The position numbers and the translations under genes are program-made. Shown one piece after another: positions 41,974 through 56,095 of a DNA stretch of 64,000 nt. Position 1 is the first letter of the stretch. Every line of letters starts with the position of its first letter. The notes beneath the pieces are model-generated. The model did not search any database and was not told the origin of the DNA. It saw only the letters and a program-made list of their open reading frames with translations. The DNA comes from Marinobacter sp. HL-58 (lineage in GTDB: Bacteria > Pseudomonadota > Gammaproteobacteria > Pseudomonadales > Oleiphilaceae), in NCBI RefSeq assembly GCF_001314605.1, contig NZ_LIHP01000007.1:12671-76670 (forward strand), read 5' to 3'.

Positions 41974-42975
41974 TTATTTGAACAACATGGTTCCGGACAG
42001 TCCCTCTTTTTCCAGGATCTCGCGGAGACGACGAAGCGCTTCCACCTGGATCTGGCGGACACGCTCCCGGGTGAGGCCGATTTCCTGGCCCACTTCCTCA
42101 AGAGTACTGATGGGATAACCCCGCAAGCCAAACCGACGGGACAGGACTTCCTGCTGCTTGTCGCTGAGCTGGTCAATCCACTTCTCGACGCAGGAACACA
42201 TGTTGTTGTCCTGCAGCAGGTCAGCCGGGTCTGATGCCCCTTCGTCCGCAACGGTATCGAGAAGCGACTTTTCGCCACCGCTGCCGATGGGGGTATCCAT
42301 GGAGGCAACACGTTCGTTCAGCCCCAGCATCCGTTTGACGTCAGACACGGGCTTGTCCACCATCTTTGCGATCTCTTCCGCAGACGGTTCGTGGTCAAGC
42401 TTCTGGGTCAGCTCCCTGGCGGCGCGCAGGTACAGGTTCAGTTCCTTGACCACATGGATGGGAAGACGGATGGTGCGGGTCTGGTTCATGATGGCCCGCT
42501 CTATGGTCTGGCGAATCCACCAGGTGGCGTAGGTGGAGAAGCGGAAACCACGTTCCGGATCAAACTTCTCCACCGCCCGGATCAGGCCCAGATTGCCTTC
42601 CTCAATGAGGTCCAGCAGAGTCAGACCCCGGTTTACATAACGCCGCGCAATCTTGACCACCAGGCGCAGGTTACTCTCAATCATGCGCTTTCGGCCGGAT
42701 TCTTCGCCTTTGCGGGCAAGCCGTGAAAAATAGACTTCCTCTTCAGGGGTCAGGAGGGGAGAAAATCCAATTTCGTTGAGGTAGAGCTGAGTGGCGTCCA
42801 GCTGTTTCTGACTGGTGAAATAACGGCCCTGGGCCGGAATGTCATCTTCTGTTTCAACCGCCTCGACTTCCGCGGTCTCTTTTTCATCTACTTTGTCTTC
42901 TGCTAACAACTGCTCGTCTGCATCCTCGACGTCGGATACACGATCGATGATGAGTTCTTCATGATCTGCTGACAT
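41974..42975 (-). CDS. rpoS: RNA polymerase sigma factor RpoS (sigma-38)
   Basis: This is the stationary-phase and general-stress sigma factor, 333 residues. After an acidic N-terminal region of about 55 residues come region 1.2 ([21 protein letters not shown]), region 2 ([54 protein letters not shown]), region 3 and region 4 ([39 protein letters not shown]). I chose the ATG at 42975 (AAGAG site); a GTG at 43017 with AAGAAG would add 14 residues. It sits downstream of nlpD, which in related bacteria carries the main rpoS promoter; the 188-bp leader may be a site for translational control. Confidence 0.96.
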   Translation of the reverse strand: MSADHEELIIDRVSDVEDADEQLLAEDKVDEKETAEVEAVETEDDIPAQGRYFTSQKQLDATQLYLNEIGFSPLLTPEEEVYFSRLARKGEESGRKRMIESNLRLVVKIARRYVNRGLTLLDLIEEGNLGLIRAVEKFDPERGFRFSTYATWWIRQTIERAIMNQTRTIRLPIHVVKELNLYLRAARELTQKLDHEPSAEEIAKMVDKPVSDVKRMLGLNERVASMDTPIGSGGEKSLLDTVADEGASDPADLLQDNNMCSCVEKWIDQLSDKQQEVLSRRFGLRGYPISTLEEVGQEIGLTRERVRQIQVEALRRLREILEKEGLSGTMLFK

Positions 42976-43163
42976 AACTCTTGCCCCGCCTTTCAATGAT
43001 CCTGGATATTCGCTCACGTCTTCTTGTTATTGCGAGCGCCTGCTGTTTATTCGATTTCTTGTTCAGGTCATTTATTGCTAGCTTGCGGCGATAAACCGCC
43101 AATTCTTGTTGTTTGGTTTCAATTGTCTCTGATGCCGGTATCAGGTTCTCTCGCAGGCCCGTC

Positions 43164-44063
43164 TCATCGGGGTGGGAGATAATGCGCAGGGTCGACAGGG
43201 CTGCCATTTTTTCTGATCTCAAAATGTAACCTGGGTCGATCCGTTCCGCTGTTTCCCAGTTCAGCGATGACCTGTCCGGCTTTTACATCCTCCCCTTCCT
43301 GCACCAGAATCTTGCGGTTATGTGCATAAGCACTCAAATAGTGCTCGTTGTGGTTCACTATGATCAGGTTGCCGTAGCCCAGTAATCCGCTACCGGCGTA
43401 AACGACGTTACCACTCGCCGCTGCCCTTACAGAGTCTCCCTCTTTTCCAGCAATATCAATACCTTTATTGACTTTCCCGGATGTTGAATATCCTGCAATT
43501 ACGGTGCCAACGTGCGGCCATCGCCAGTCGATACTGGCCACGGTCTGAGTCTGCCCTTTCAAGGGCGATTCCTTGTCCGGAGCTTTAGAGACCTTCGGTT
43601 TCGGTTCCTGCCTGGGTGCCTGCGGACGAGAAGTGCTCGGGGCAGCAGGCTTCGGCGATGATGAGGCCACCGGCTTGCTACTGCGCTTATTGTCGCCGGA
43701 CGATGTTACAGTACCGCGAACATCCAGCCTGAGCACCTGCCCTGTCTTGATGCTGTATGGCGGCTTTATGTTGTTGGCATCTCCCAGCTCCCGGTAGTCG
43801 CGTCCATACCGCCAGGCAATGCTGTAGAGGGTTTCGCCCTGCTTGACCACATGCCTGCCCCAGTAGACCGGCGGGTTGTATATGTCGTCCTGATAGAGCG
43901 CCTGGGTATTGCAACCCGTGAGCAGAAAGGGAACCAGCACCAGGCTCAGCAGTAACCAGAGCCAGGTACGACCGCCCTCCGGTTTTTGCGAACACGGAGA
44001 GACAGGGGCACCGGAGGGGAGCCGCGGGAGAACTGCTTTTGCAGCGATAATAAACCCACGCAC
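43164..44063 (-). CDS. nlpD: NlpD, lipoprotein activator of septal amidase
   Basis: This 299-residue outer-membrane lipoprotein (lipobox LLTGC, Cys51) has a LysM peptidoglycan-binding domain (about 70-113), a Pro/Ser/Lys-rich linker and a LytM/M23 domain (about 190-295). Metal ligands are missing: GKVNKGIDIAG replaces the HxxxD motif and LHFEIR lacks the first His of HxH. As in E. coli NlpD it should be catalytically dead and act by activating AmiC during cell separation. The start is a GTG at 44063 without a clear ribosome site, giving a long 33-residue n-region; no better start is visible. rpoS follows. Confidence 0.92.
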   Translation of the reverse strand: MRGFIIAAKAVLPRLPSGAPVSPCSQKPEGGRTWLWLLLSLVLVPFLLTGCNTQALYQDDIYNPPVYWGRHVVKQGETLYSIAWRYGRDYRELGDANNIKPPYSIKTGQVLRLDVRGTVTSSGDNKRSSKPVASSSPKPAAPSTSRPQAPRQEPKPKVSKAPDKESPLKGQTQTVASIDWRWPHVGTVIAGYSTSGKVNKGIDIAGKEGDSVRAAASGNVVYAGSGLLGYGNLIIVNHNEHYLSAYAHNRKILVQEGEDVKAGQVIAELGNSGTDRPRLHFEIRKNGSPVDPAHYLPPR

Positions 44064-44307
44064 TGATCTGAAAAGAATAAAAATATGCCCGTTATTGGAA
44101 ATTCGTATAAAAAATACGGAAGCTTATTAAGTGTTGTAAGTAACCTGCTAATTTATTGCACATTTTGCGAGGGAAACCAAGTTACCCGCTTGTTGTATTT
44201 GTTACCGCCAGAAACACCTTTGGTGAGCAAAAAGTAACACTTCGTCTCGATAGTCTTGTGAACCGGCTCTCAAATCCGACCGGAATTCAGCCCAGCCCCA
44301 AGGCCTA

Positions 44308-45279
44308 TCAGGCAGCATCTCTCCGGCTTCCTGCCCACTCCACCACCAGCACCAGTAACAGGCCGGCCCCCGCGCAAAGCGCGGCCAGCAGCACCTGCGG
44401 ATCCTGACCGGTCATCTCAGCATAGCCCAGCGGCCCGACACTCGCCTCGTTAAGGGGCACCTGCTCGCCAGCACTGTTGGTCCGCCAGCTCAGGGTCTCC
44501 TTCCAGGGCCATACTTTATTCAGTGCCCCGACCATAAACCCGATAAGCAAAGTCAGCACCGTGTCATGAAAACGCCTGAACGCCCAGGTTATCAGCCTTG
44601 CAACAGAAAGCAGCCCAACCAGGCATCCAGCGCCAAAGATCAGTATGGTGCCAAACTCCAGTGCCCGTATGGCATCCAGCACCGGAACATACATCCCCAG
44701 CAAGACCAGAATGAAACTGCCGGAAATGCCTGGAAGAATCATGGCGCAGATGGCCAGGGCACCGGCTCCAAAAAATATCAGGGAGGAAGGGGCAACCGGA
44801 CTGGCCGGTAAAGTGGTCACCCACCACGCAAACACTGTCCCGAGCAGCAGCGGCAGAATCAGTGCCGGCACGTAGTGCCGGACCTGACGGCCCACATGCC
44901 AGACAGAGGCCACGATCAGGCCAAAGAAGAAACTCCATACAAGAATCGGATACTCAGCCAGGATATAGCTGATCGCAGAGGCCAGGGTGGCAATGCTGCC
45001 AAGAATGCCCGCCAGCAGGCTGAGCAGGAAGGTGCCGTCGCAGGCCTGCCAGAATGCCTTTACCCGGCCCCGCAGCAGATACCTGAAAACTGCCTGGGGA
45101 ACCGCGCCAATCGCCTCCAGCAGGCGAAAATAGATGCCGGTAATGAAGGCAATGGTGCCGCCGGAAACCCCAGGGACGATATCCGCCGCTCCCATGGCCA
45201 CACCCCGGAGAAACACAGTGAATGGATGGTGGGTGCGGGCGGTTTCAGTCGCGTCTTGTGCCTGAGACTCCGGGGTCAA
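44308..45279 (-). CDS. DUF368 polyprenyl-phosphate transporter family (PopT-like)
   Basis: This 323-residue integral membrane protein has about eight helices. The repeated motif GAADIVPGVSGGTIAFITGIY (N-terminal half) and CAMILPGISGSFILVLLGMY (C-terminal half) identify DUF368. Members (PopT) have been shown to recycle undecaprenyl phosphate across the inner membrane, along with DedA-family UptA. The TTG start overlaps the pcm stop (TTGA) with GGAG eight bases upstream, so it is co-translated with pcm. It is inserted between pcm and nlpD, which are neighbours in E. coli. Confidence 0.9.
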   Translation of the reverse strand: MTPESQAQDATETARTHHPFTVFLRGVAMGAADIVPGVSGGTIAFITGIYFRLLEAIGAVPQAVFRYLLRGRVKAFWQACDGTFLLSLLAGILGSIATLASAISYILAEYPILVWSFFFGLIVASVWHVGRQVRHYVPALILPLLLGTVFAWWVTTLPASPVAPSSLIFFGAGALAICAMILPGISGSFILVLLGMYVPVLDAIRALEFGTILIFGAGCLVGLLSVARLITWAFRRFHDTVLTLLIGFMVGALNKVWPWKETLSWRTNSAGEQVPLNEASVGPLGYAEMTGQDPQVLLAALCAGAGLLLVLVVEWAGSRRDAA

Positions 45280-45935
45280 CGTACAACTCCACCCAACAAG
45301 GGAACAAACCGCACCGGCTCGATGTCGGTGGTTTCGAACCGGTCACCGTGGCGGACCATTTCCACCAGCATCTGGGTGCCATCGCCAATCGGGGCCACGA
45401 TAACCCCACCGTCGGACAGCTGATCCTTGAGCTCCGGGGGGATGTCCCTGGGAGCGGCCGTCACAATGATGCCGTCAAAAGGCCCCTGGTCCGGCCAGCC
45501 CATACCACCGTCGGCGTGCTTGAGCATGACGTTACGCAGGCCAAGCTGGCGCAGCCGGTCCCGCGCCCTGTCCTGAAGCGGTTTGATCCTTTCAACACTG
45601 AACACCTGGTCCACCAGTCGCGCCAGTATGGCGGTCTGATAGCCGGAACCGGTACCCAGTTCCAGCACCTTGCGAGGCTTGTGGCGCACTAACACTTCCG
45701 TCATCCGTGCCACAATATAGGGCTGGGATAGAGTCTGGCTGTAACCGATAGGGAGTGACGTGTCTTCATAGGCCCTGTGGGCAAGGGCTTCGTCCAGGAA
45801 AATATGTCGCGGTGTATCGGACATGGCCTGCAATACCTGCTCGTCGCTAATGCCGGCCTCCCTCAACCGCTGAATCAGGCGCATCCGGGTTCGGCGGGAT
45901 GTCATGCCGATACCATCGATTTCTGCCACCATCAT
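45276..45935 (-). CDS. pcm: Protein-L-isoaspartate O-methyltransferase
   Basis: This 219-residue cytosolic enzyme methylates isoaspartyl residues in aged proteins to start their repair. It has the SAM-binding motif [15 protein letters not shown], the family-typical [35 protein letters not shown] and the C-terminal RFVPLLGG. The ATG at 45935 overlaps the surE stop (ATGA) and follows GGAGGGG. The surE-pcm pair is conserved across gammaproteobacteria and serves stationary-phase survival. Confidence 0.95.
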   Translation of the reverse strand: MMVAEIDGIGMTSRRTRMRLIQRLREAGISDEQVLQAMSDTPRHIFLDEALAHRAYEDTSLPIGYSQTLSQPYIVARMTEVLVRHKPRKVLELGTGSGYQTAILARLVDQVFSVERIKPLQDRARDRLRQLGLRNVMLKHADGGMGWPDQGPFDGIIVTAAPRDIPPELKDQLSDGGVIVAPIGDGTQMLVEMVRHGDRFETTDIEPVRFVPLLGGVVR

Positions 45936-46696
45936 CGCCCCTCCCTTTCCGACAGCAGGCCAACCCACTCCCGCAGGGGTGAAAGCACTTCATGCCTGGT
46001 CATGTCGACGTGAACAGGAGTAATCGACACGTAGTTCTCGCGCACGGCATGGAAGTCAGTACCCGGGCCGGCGTCGCTGCCTTCACCGGCAGCTCCTATC
46101 CAGTAACGGGCCTTGCCCCGGGGGCAGGTCATGGGTACGGCGCCTTCGGCACGATCACGGTGGCCCAGACGAGTCACACGAAACCCCGCGATCTGCTCCC
46201 AGGGCACATCGGGAACATTCACATTCAGGATGCATCGGGGGCCAAGGGTCAGGGGGTCTTTGCTTTCCAGCAGCACACGCACTACCCGGGCGGCGGTCTC
46301 ATAATGAAAGCGCCCTTCATTGACCAGTGATACCGCAATGGCAGGCAAACCCAGATTACGGCCCTCCGTAGCCGCAGCGACAGTGCCGGAGTATATGATG
46401 TCATCGCCAAGATTGGCGTGGGTATTGATGCCTGACACCACCCGGTCAAACGGCTCATCAAACAGACCATTCACCCCGAGGTGGACGCAATCCGTGGGTG
46501 TGCCGTCAACCGAGCGGAACCCGTTAGGGTGATCCTCGACCGTTAATGGACGGTTCAGTGTTAACGCATTGCTGGCGCCGCTGTGGTCGCGGTCCGGCGC
46601 CACAACTTCCAGATCCCCCAAGCCCGCAAGCCCCTCATACAGAGCCTGCAATCCCGGGGAATGAACGCCATCATCGTTGGACAACAGAATTCGCAC
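45932..46696 (-). CDS. surE: 5'/3'-nucleotidase SurE
   Basis: This 254-residue metal-dependent phosphatase acts on nucleoside monophosphates and short polyphosphate. The metal site [15 protein letters not shown] (Asp8, Asp9) is intact, with [15 protein letters not shown] (Ser and Asn ligands) and [23 protein letters not shown] following. The GTG start has GGAG seven bases upstream. It lies 117 bp downstream of truD and is translationally coupled to pcm. Confidence 0.96.
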   Translation of the reverse strand: MRILLSNDDGVHSPGLQALYEGLAGLGDLEVVAPDRDHSGASNALTLNRPLTVEDHPNGFRSVDGTPTDCVHLGVNGLFDEPFDRVVSGINTHANLGDDIIYSGTVAAATEGRNLGLPAIAVSLVNEGRFHYETAARVVRVLLESKDPLTLGPRCILNVNVPDVPWEQIAGFRVTRLGHRDRAEGAVPMTCPRGKARYWIGAAGEGSDAGPGTDFHAVRENYVSITPVHVDMTRHEVLSPLREWVGLLSEREGR

Positions 46697-46813
46697 AATT
46701 TTCTCCGCTAGCCTTGAGTACCCGCTGCCATCTCTCGAAGCCGGATAACCGGATAAGGAGGGCCGGACATTTTATTATCGGGGTCTTGTGCCCCTTGTTC
46801 TGACCGGGAAGCT

Positions 46814-47902
46814 TCAGCCCTCTCCCGTATCTCTGGTTGCATCGGTTATGTCGAACACATCGCTCAGCAGGGTCGTCGCGTATTGTCCCGGCGACAGCCA
46901 GAATGTCAGCTCCAGCCGGTCATTTCCGTGCCAATGCCATTGGAGTGCTTTCGGCATCATCTTCAGCGGCCGCCGCTCCGGTTTCATGCGCGTGGTTGCG
47001 AACACCGATACCAGGCCCGGATACTCCGCAACTACTGCACGCTCCATCTCGCCCTGCACGGATACGGCATCCGTGCCTCCGTCACCCCATAGCGGCCCGG
47101 TGATCATTATATCCTGATTTTCACCGGCACCGGGCTCGCCTTCCATGGGTTCCTGCCAGTTGCCGTTCTGTATCCGCCAGGCAAGCACCTCGTTGAATAA
47201 CCAGGAGCGTGCCGCCGAAAAGTACAATACGTTTTTACTGTCGCCACTGCCAGCGGTCGAACGCCCTCTGCCCCGCTTTTTGGCAGCGCGTGCGCCGCGG
47301 TGATTCAGTTTTGACGGGTCCATGGTCAGCGCCCGGTCAAGATTGGCGCCGTTATGGCCAAACCGCTGCGGCCCGAAGTAGTTGGGGCAACCCTCGTCCC
47401 GTACCCGGGTCAGTGCCCTGTCAATGGCATCCCTGTCTCCCGACACCTCTCTGAGCATCAGACGGAAGAAGTTGCCCTGGTGGTCGCCCCGGCGCAGCTT
47501 CCGTGCCTGCCGGTGATGCTCAATAACAGGCCAGGTCCGGGCAACGTCTGAGAGGAACGTGACATCGTCGGCTTCCTGACCGGGCCGGTAAACACTGAAC
47601 CATTGGCGTGTAACTGCATGACGGTCCTTCAGCCCGCAAAAGCCCACATCGAAATGTCGACAGCCAGAGAGCGCAGCCAGTTGCCGGGCTACGTAATCGG
47701 TATTGTCTCCGCGCTTTTCCAGCCGAATGTACAGATGCTCGCCACCGGCCGACAGCATATCCGGTAGCGACAGCTCCTCATCCACGGAAAAGTCATCCAC
47801 AACAGACTTCAACACCGCACTGGCCACTCTCCGGCCACCAGAGACAGGCCAGTCAAGACGCCAGCCGGACGTCAGTGGATTTTTCCCGGGGGTATCGATC
47901 AT
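46814..47902 (-). CDS. truD: tRNA pseudouridine synthase TruD
   Basis: TruD makes pseudouridine 13 in tRNA-Glu. The 362-residue protein has the catalytic motif GLKDR (90-94, Asp93), the segment [10 protein letters not shown], and the TRUD insertion domain with [15 protein letters not shown]. Its ATG overlaps the ispF stop (ATGA). In the cluster ispD-ispF-truD-surE-pcm the order equals E. coli. Confidence 0.95.
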   Translation of the reverse strand: MIDTPGKNPLTSGWRLDWPVSGGRRVASAVLKSVVDDFSVDEELSLPDMLSAGGEHLYIRLEKRGDNTDYVARQLAALSGCRHFDVGFCGLKDRHAVTRQWFSVYRPGQEADDVTFLSDVARTWPVIEHHRQARKLRRGDHQGNFFRLMLREVSGDRDAIDRALTRVRDEGCPNYFGPQRFGHNGANLDRALTMDPSKLNHRGARAAKKRGRGRSTAGSGDSKNVLYFSAARSWLFNEVLAWRIQNGNWQEPMEGEPGAGENQDIMITGPLWGDGGTDAVSVQGEMERAVVAEYPGLVSVFATTRMKPERRPLKMMPKALQWHWHGNDRLELTFWLSPGQYATTLLSDVFDITDATRDTGEG

Positions 47903-48378
47903 GAAGACACCGTCTCAAGCAGACAGATCGCCTGACAGGCAATGCCCTCACCCCGGCCGGTGAAGCCAAGCTTCTCAGTGGTGGTTGCCTTGATGCTGAC
48001 TCTGCTCACAGGCACGCCAAGGTCCTCGGCAATATTCAGGCGCATGGTTTCAATATGCGGTGCCATTTTCGGAGCCTGGGCAATGATGGTGGCGTCCACA
48101 TTGCCAATCACATATCCCTCGTTCGCAACCTGCTCGACGACTCTGCGCAATAAGTCCCGGCTGTCAGCGCCGGCCCACTCCGCACTGGTATCCGGGAACA
48201 GATGGCCGATGTCCCCGAGTGCGGCGGCACCGAGCAATGCATCAGCCAGGGCATGGAGCAACACATCGCCGTCCGAATGCGCCCTGAGCCCATGGCTGAA
48301 GGGAATACGGACGCCGCCGAGGGTTACGAAATCACCTTCGCAAAAACCATGGACGTCGAAACCTTGCCCGATTCGCAT
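47899..48378 (-). CDS. ispF: 2-C-methyl-D-erythritol 2,4-cyclodiphosphate synthase
   Basis: IspF cyclises CDP-ME2P in the MEP route to isoprenoids. The 159 residues have the zinc ligands Asp8 and His10 in [11 protein letters not shown] and His42 in [25 protein letters not shown], and end with [20 protein letters not shown]. The usual RIGHGFD begins here as RIGQGFD. The gene lies 4 bp after ispD and overlaps truD. Confidence 0.96.
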   Translation of the reverse strand: MRIGQGFDVHGFCEGDFVTLGGVRIPFSHGLRAHSDGDVLLHALADALLGAAALGDIGHLFPDTSAEWAGADSRDLLRRVVEQVANEGYVIGNVDATIIAQAPKMAPHIETMRLNIAEDLGVPVSRVSIKATTTEKLGFTGRGEGIACQAICLLETVSS

Positions 48379-48382
48379 AGTG

Positions 48383-49081
48383 TCAGTTCCTTTTCAAGAT
48401 AAAATCGGCGAGGGCCAGATCAGCGGGTACGGTAATTTTTATGTTATCCGGCCGCCCCTCCACGATACAGGGATTGAGCCCGGAAAACTCGATCGCCGAA
48501 GCCTCATCGGTTACCGCAAATCCGGATTCAATTGCACTTCCGAGCGCCTGCTTCAGTGTCCGAAAGCGGAACATCTGGGGTGTCATGGCGCGCCATAGAT
48601 CACGGCGATCCACCGTTGCCTCAACCTCACAGCTCCCGGGCCTGGTGCGCTTGAGCGTGTCAGCCACCGGTGTTGCCAACAGACCGCCCACCGGATGATC
48701 CCTCAGGTCAGACAATAAACGCCCAAGATCGTCGCAATGGAGACAGGGGCGGGCCGCATCATGAACCAGCACCCAGTCGTCATCCGCTGCCTGCCCGGAT
48801 AGCCCGTCAAGAGCCGCCAGCACAGAATGGGCGCGTTCCGAGCCCCCGCCACAGGTCTGTATGCGGGGGTCCTTGCTGGCATCGGTACCCTCCCACCATG
48901 GGTCGTCGGGGCTGATGGCCACCATGCATCCGTCAAAAGCGGCATAGTCCAGCAGACGCGTAAGGGTGATATCGACAACAAACCGGTTATCAAGCCGCAG
49001 ATACTGTTTGGGGCAGTGGGCCTGCATTCGTTGGCCGGAACCTGCGGCGGGAACAATCAGCCAGTAGCGGGGTTTACTCAT
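48383..49081 (-). CDS. ispD: 2-C-methyl-D-erythritol 4-phosphate cytidylyltransferase
   Basis: IspD couples MEP to CTP, giving CDP-ME. The 232-residue protein carries the nucleotidyltransferase loop [19 protein letters not shown] (about 10-28), VHDAARPCL and [20 protein letters not shown], all family signatures. The ribosome site is weak. It follows ftsB by 38 bp and precedes ispF; ftsB-ispD-ispF is a conserved cluster. Confidence 0.95.
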   Translation of the reverse strand: MSKPRYWLIVPAAGSGQRMQAHCPKQYLRLDNRFVVDITLTRLLDYAAFDGCMVAISPDDPWWEGTDASKDPRIQTCGGGSERAHSVLAALDGLSGQAADDDWVLVHDAARPCLHCDDLGRLLSDLRDHPVGGLLATPVADTLKRTRPGSCEVEATVDRRDLWRAMTPQMFRFRTLKQALGSAIESGFAVTDEASAIEFSGLNPCIVEGRPDNIKITVPADLALADFILKRN

Positions 49082-49119
49082 GAGGGTGATCGGCTTTGGA
49101 AGGTCTGGCGTGTGGCTGA

Positions 49120-49392
49120 TTATTGCTCAACCACCAGGAAGAAGGTTTCATCGTTACGGATCAGCCCCAGGTTCATTCGCGCACGTTCCTCGACCGCCCC
49201 TTTCTCGCCACGAAGGTTGCGGACTTCGGCGTACAGGCGCTCGTTACGGATTGCCAGCTCGGCATTTTCCTCACGCTGCTCGGCAATGGCCTTTTCCAGC
49301 CCCCATACCTGGGCAAAACTACCTTCCCCGACCCACAGGCGAACCTGCAGCAGGAGAATAAGAATAATCATGATCGACCAGAGCAACTTCAT
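49120..49392 (-). CDS. ftsB: Cell division protein FtsB
   Basis: This 90-residue bitopic protein has an N-terminal membrane helix (LLWSIMIILILLLQVRLWVG) and a periplasmic coiled coil (VWGLEKAIAEQREENAELAIRNERLYAEVRNLRG). FtsB forms the FtsQLB subcomplex that signals septal peptidoglycan synthesis to start. The C-terminal ARMNLGLIRNDETFFLVVEQ is the family-conserved end. It lies between eno and ispD as in E. coli. Confidence 0.94.
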   Translation of the reverse strand: MKLLWSIMIILILLLQVRLWVGEGSFAQVWGLEKAIAEQREENAELAIRNERLYAEVRNLRGEKGAVEERARMNLGLIRNDETFFLVVEQ

Positions 49393-49478
49393 TGCAAATT
49401 CCGTTTACGAGGCAACAACCGGACACTAAGTATAGACCTTAGTGTAGATTAGCAACAAGTTCTGCTAACCACTTGTAC

Positions 49479-49523
49479 AAAAAGGCCATCGTGGTGTCGT
49501 TTTTAACAACCACGATGGCCTTT
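49479..49523 (-). terminator. Rho-independent terminator of eno
   Basis: On the minus strand a 15-bp stem (AAAGGCCATCGTGGT paired with ACCACGATGGCCTTT) encloses a loop of about 13 bases and ends in a five-T run. It separates eno from ftsB. Confidence 0.9.
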
Positions 49524-49579
49524 CGGGGCAGGTTGCCTGCCGGTGTCCCTCCCGACAACCAACCCTGGTGCCCGGCAAA

Positions 49580-50899
<1,320 letters not shown>

Positions 50900-50906
50900 T
50901 CAAAAT

Positions 50907-51026
50907 TGGGAGTAAGAGCGAGCGGGAACGGCCCTACGAAAAACGCTACAAGCACATCCCTGTGCGCTTGGGCTCCGCCATCCATGGCTCCGCACATTTT
51001 CGTAGGGCCGTTCCCGCTCACTCCCA
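50907..51026 (-). repeat. Large palindrome D between kdsA and eno
   Basis: Arms 50920-50942 and 50997-51019 are perfect 23-base inverted repeats; six more bases pair outside them (50907-50912 with 51021-51026). The 54-base loop carries two small hairpins, GCACA-tccc-TGTGC (50952-50965) and GCCAT-cc-ATGGC (50977-50988). On the minus strand their loops read GGGA and TGGA between CA and TG. If transcribed with eno it would form a stable structure just ahead of the eno ribosome site. No reading frame explains it. Confidence 0.85.
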
Positions 51027-51043
51027 TAGTCCTTCTGGAACGC

Positions 51044-53580
<2,537 letters not shown>

Positions 53581-53620
53581 TCAAGATGGGACGCCAGACT
53601 ACCAGAAAGGCCCCGCCTTC

Positions 53621-54982
53621 TCAATTACATTCCCGCTCCACAACAATCCGCCAGCCACTGGCCGGGGCCTCTCCACAGTATTTGCCGGAAAGCCACAAGT
53701 CGCCAGCCCCGACCACTTCTTCATTGCCGTCTTTTACCTCCAGAAGCAGCGGCAGCCGGGCTCTTTCCCAGGGTGGAATGGTTTTCTCCTGCAGCCAGTT
53801 CTTGAGGGATTTCGAGGGGCCATCAGGGGCTGGCCGAATGCGCTCACCCCCTGCCCTCGTAGATATCCGTATATCCGGCGCCGGTGATTTGCGTTCACCG
53901 GCGGCGCTCAGCGTCACCCGCCATTCGCCCCACTCCACCGCTTGCCCCGGAACCAGGGGGAGTCTGCCCGCAGGCAGTGGCGCCCGGTCCGGAACCAGAT
54001 ACAGGTATCCCTGATAGCGCCGAACGGCAAAGCCGTCGCCCCGGATTTCCGGCTCCCGATCGGCCGGAGCCGTCAGCAATTCGTTCAGTACCTGCGGCCA
54101 GTCGGCTATTGTCGGAGGCTCCCGGCGATAATGCCGGATCCACCAGCGCAGCAGATTCTTCTGCTCCGCCACCGCCAGGTTCGCCAGGCAACCCGTGTTC
54201 AGGGCACCCTGGTCATTGGCGCACTGCCGGAAGCGGAGCTCTGCCAGCGTTGCGGCCAGCTGGTCGCTCTCACGGCAGGCGCCGGCACTGTGCCGGATGC
54301 GGGCGATCAGTGACGGCCAGCGTGCCTTGAGCAGGGGCATGACGGACAGGCGAAGAAAGTTACGATCAAAACGCTCATCGGTATTGCTGGGGTCATCGAC
54401 CCAGCCGATACTGTTCTCCATGGCCCAGGCCTGGAGTTCGTCGCGACTGAAATCCAACAGTGGCCGGTACAACATGCCCTGGCCCAAAGGTCGCGAACGT
54501 GGCATGCCCCCCAGCCCGGCGACGCCGGTTCCCCGCAGCAGACGGAACAGCACCGTTTCCGCCTGGTCGTCGCCATGATGAGCCATCAAAAGCAACTCGC
54601 CGGGGGTCAGGATTTCCTCGAATACCTGGTAGCGGGCATTGCGGGCAGCCTCTTCAATCCCCCCGCCAGAGTGCCTGCGGCTGTCTTCAATACCAGAAAC
54701 CTCCACCCGCCGGATATCCAGGGGCACGCCGAGGGCGTCACAGAGCTGCTGGCAGAAACGTTCGCTTTGCCCGGCATTGGGCTGCAACTGATGATTCACG
54801 TGCACGGCGGACAACCGCCCATCCCCGGCAAAGAGGCTGGCAGCAACATGAAGAAGCAGAACAGAATCCATCCCGCCGCTGAGGGCAACTCGCAAGCGTG
54901 AATGGGAAGGCAGGTTCCTGACCGGGGCGCAGAGGGCCGCCGGCCAGTCAGATCCGGAGCCGGGGTTACCGGCCCGTGTCAT
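53621..54982 (-). CDS. tilS: tRNA(Ile)-lysidine synthase
   Basis: TilS converts C34 of the CAU-anticodon tRNA-Ile to lysidine so that it reads AUA. The 453 residues begin with the PP-loop ATPase motif [14 protein letters not shown] (SGGMDS 35-40), then [32 protein letters not shown], and the C-terminal TilS domains with [12 protein letters not shown]. It overlaps the accA stop by 17 bp, so translation is likely coupled. A dnaE-accA-tilS-pyrG order is typical. Confidence 0.94.
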   Translation of the reverse strand: MTRAGNPGSGSDWPAALCAPVRNLPSHSRLRVALSGGMDSVLLLHVAASLFAGDGRLSAVHVNHQLQPNAGQSERFCQQLCDALGVPLDIRRVEVSGIEDSRRHSGGGIEEAARNARYQVFEEILTPGELLLMAHHGDDQAETVLFRLLRGTGVAGLGGMPRSRPLGQGMLYRPLLDFSRDELQAWAMENSIGWVDDPSNTDERFDRNFLRLSVMPLLKARWPSLIARIRHSAGACRESDQLAATLAELRFRQCANDQGALNTGCLANLAVAEQKNLLRWWIRHYRREPPTIADWPQVLNELLTAPADREPEIRGDGFAVRRYQGYLYLVPDRAPLPAGRLPLVPGQAVEWGEWRVTLSAAGERKSPAPDIRISTRAGGERIRPAPDGPSKSLKNWLQEKTIPPWERARLPLLLEVKDGNEEVVGAGDLWLSGKYCGEAPASGWRIVVERECN

Positions 54983-55919
54983 ATCGGGTCAACCGCTCAT
55001 AGCGGCGGGACACCAGTTCATCCAGGGGCAGCCGCTGGAGTTCGGCAATGCCCTTGCTAAGGGTTGCCCGCAGGGATTCCGCCATCTTTTCCGGATTGCG
55101 GTGGGCGCCACCCAGCGGTTCGGTGATGACGTTGTCTGCCAGGCCGAGGTCTTTCAGGCGATCAGCAGTCACACCCATGGCCTCTGCGGCCTGGGAGGCA
55201 TATTCCGCACTCTTCCACAGAATCGAGGCACAGCCTTCCGGCGAGATAACCGCATAGGTGGAATACTGCAGCATGTTCAACTGATCGCACACGCCAATGG
55301 CCAGCGCACCACCGGAGCCGCCTTCGCCCACCACGGTGGAGATAATCGGCGTTTTCAGACGCGACATCACCGCCAGGTTAAACGCAATGGCTTCACTCTG
55401 CCCGCGCTCCTCGGCACCGATGCCCGGGTAGGCACCCGGCGTGTCGATAAATGTGAGGATGGGCATGCGGAAGCGTTCTGCCATTTCCATCAGCCGCAGG
55501 GCCTTGCGGTAGCCCTCCGGGCGGGGCATGCCGAAATTGCGCTTGACCTTGTCGCGCACTTCCCTGCCTTTCTGGTGGCCAATTACCATCACCGGCTTTC
55601 CTTCCAGGCGAGCGGTGCCGCCAACGATTGCCTGGTCATCGGCGTATCGACGGTCGCCGTGCAACTCGTCGAAGTCGTCGAAGATCATCTCCACATAGTC
55701 CAGGGTATATGGCCGCCGGGGATGGCGCGCCAGTCTGGAAACATCCCAGGGCTTGAGATCCGAGAAGATGCTTTCAGTCAGGCTTACGCTTTTTTTACGG
55801 AGCCGGCTGATCTCGTCGGTAATATTGATGTCGGTATCGTTGCCCACCATGCGAAGCTCTTCAATCTTGGCTTCAAGGTCGGCAATAGGCTGTTCGAAAT
55901 CCAGATAGTTAGGGTTCAT
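54966..55919 (-). CDS. accA: Acetyl-CoA carboxylase carboxyltransferase subunit alpha
   Basis: AccA pairs with AccD to carboxylate acetyl-CoA to malonyl-CoA, the first step of fatty-acid synthesis. The 317-residue crotonase-fold protein shows [19 protein letters not shown] at the start, [50 protein letters not shown] (CoA/carboxybiotin site) and [16 protein letters not shown]. Its 3' end overlaps tilS. It follows dnaE by 176 bp. Confidence 0.96.
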   Translation of the reverse strand: MNPNYLDFEQPIADLEAKIEELRMVGNDTDINITDEISRLRKKSVSLTESIFSDLKPWDVSRLARHPRRPYTLDYVEMIFDDFDELHGDRRYADDQAIVGGTARLEGKPVMVIGHQKGREVRDKVKRNFGMPRPEGYRKALRLMEMAERFRMPILTFIDTPGAYPGIGAEERGQSEAIAFNLAVMSRLKTPIISTVVGEGGSGGALAIGVCDQLNMLQYSTYAVISPEGCASILWKSAEYASQAAEAMGVTADRLKDLGLADNVITEPLGGAHRNPEKMAESLRATLSKGIAELQRLPLDELVSRRYERLTRYDTGR

Positions 55920-56005
55920 GATGTTCCATCATTTGCTTGCATGGCGGGAATGTAAGCCGCCAAACCAGAATTTTGGACAAAGATAGCAGCGCCGGGGCCA
56001 TGGCT

Positions 56006-56033
56006 AAAGCGGACCTTGGTATGAGTCCGCTTT
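56006..56033. terminator. Possible terminator between dnaE and accA
   Basis: AAAGCGGAC-(10 bases)-GTCCGCTTT is a perfect 9-bp stem in the dnaE-accA gap. Only three Ts follow on either strand, so it may be a weak terminator or a structured accA leader. Confidence 0.45.
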
Positions 56034-56095
56034 CTGACAAAAACGTAATATTTTAATACCTCCGCCACACCCGGGATGAACCTTGCCGGACAATA

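Noticed and set aside
42959..43222. Open frame of 87 codons on the minus strand spanning the nlpD-rpoS spacer (Lys/Arg-rich product, ATG at 43207)
   Set aside because: It overlaps both flanking genes, has no ribosome site, a composition unlike its neighbours and no recognisable family. The spacer is more likely the rpoS leader. Ribosome profiling could overturn this.
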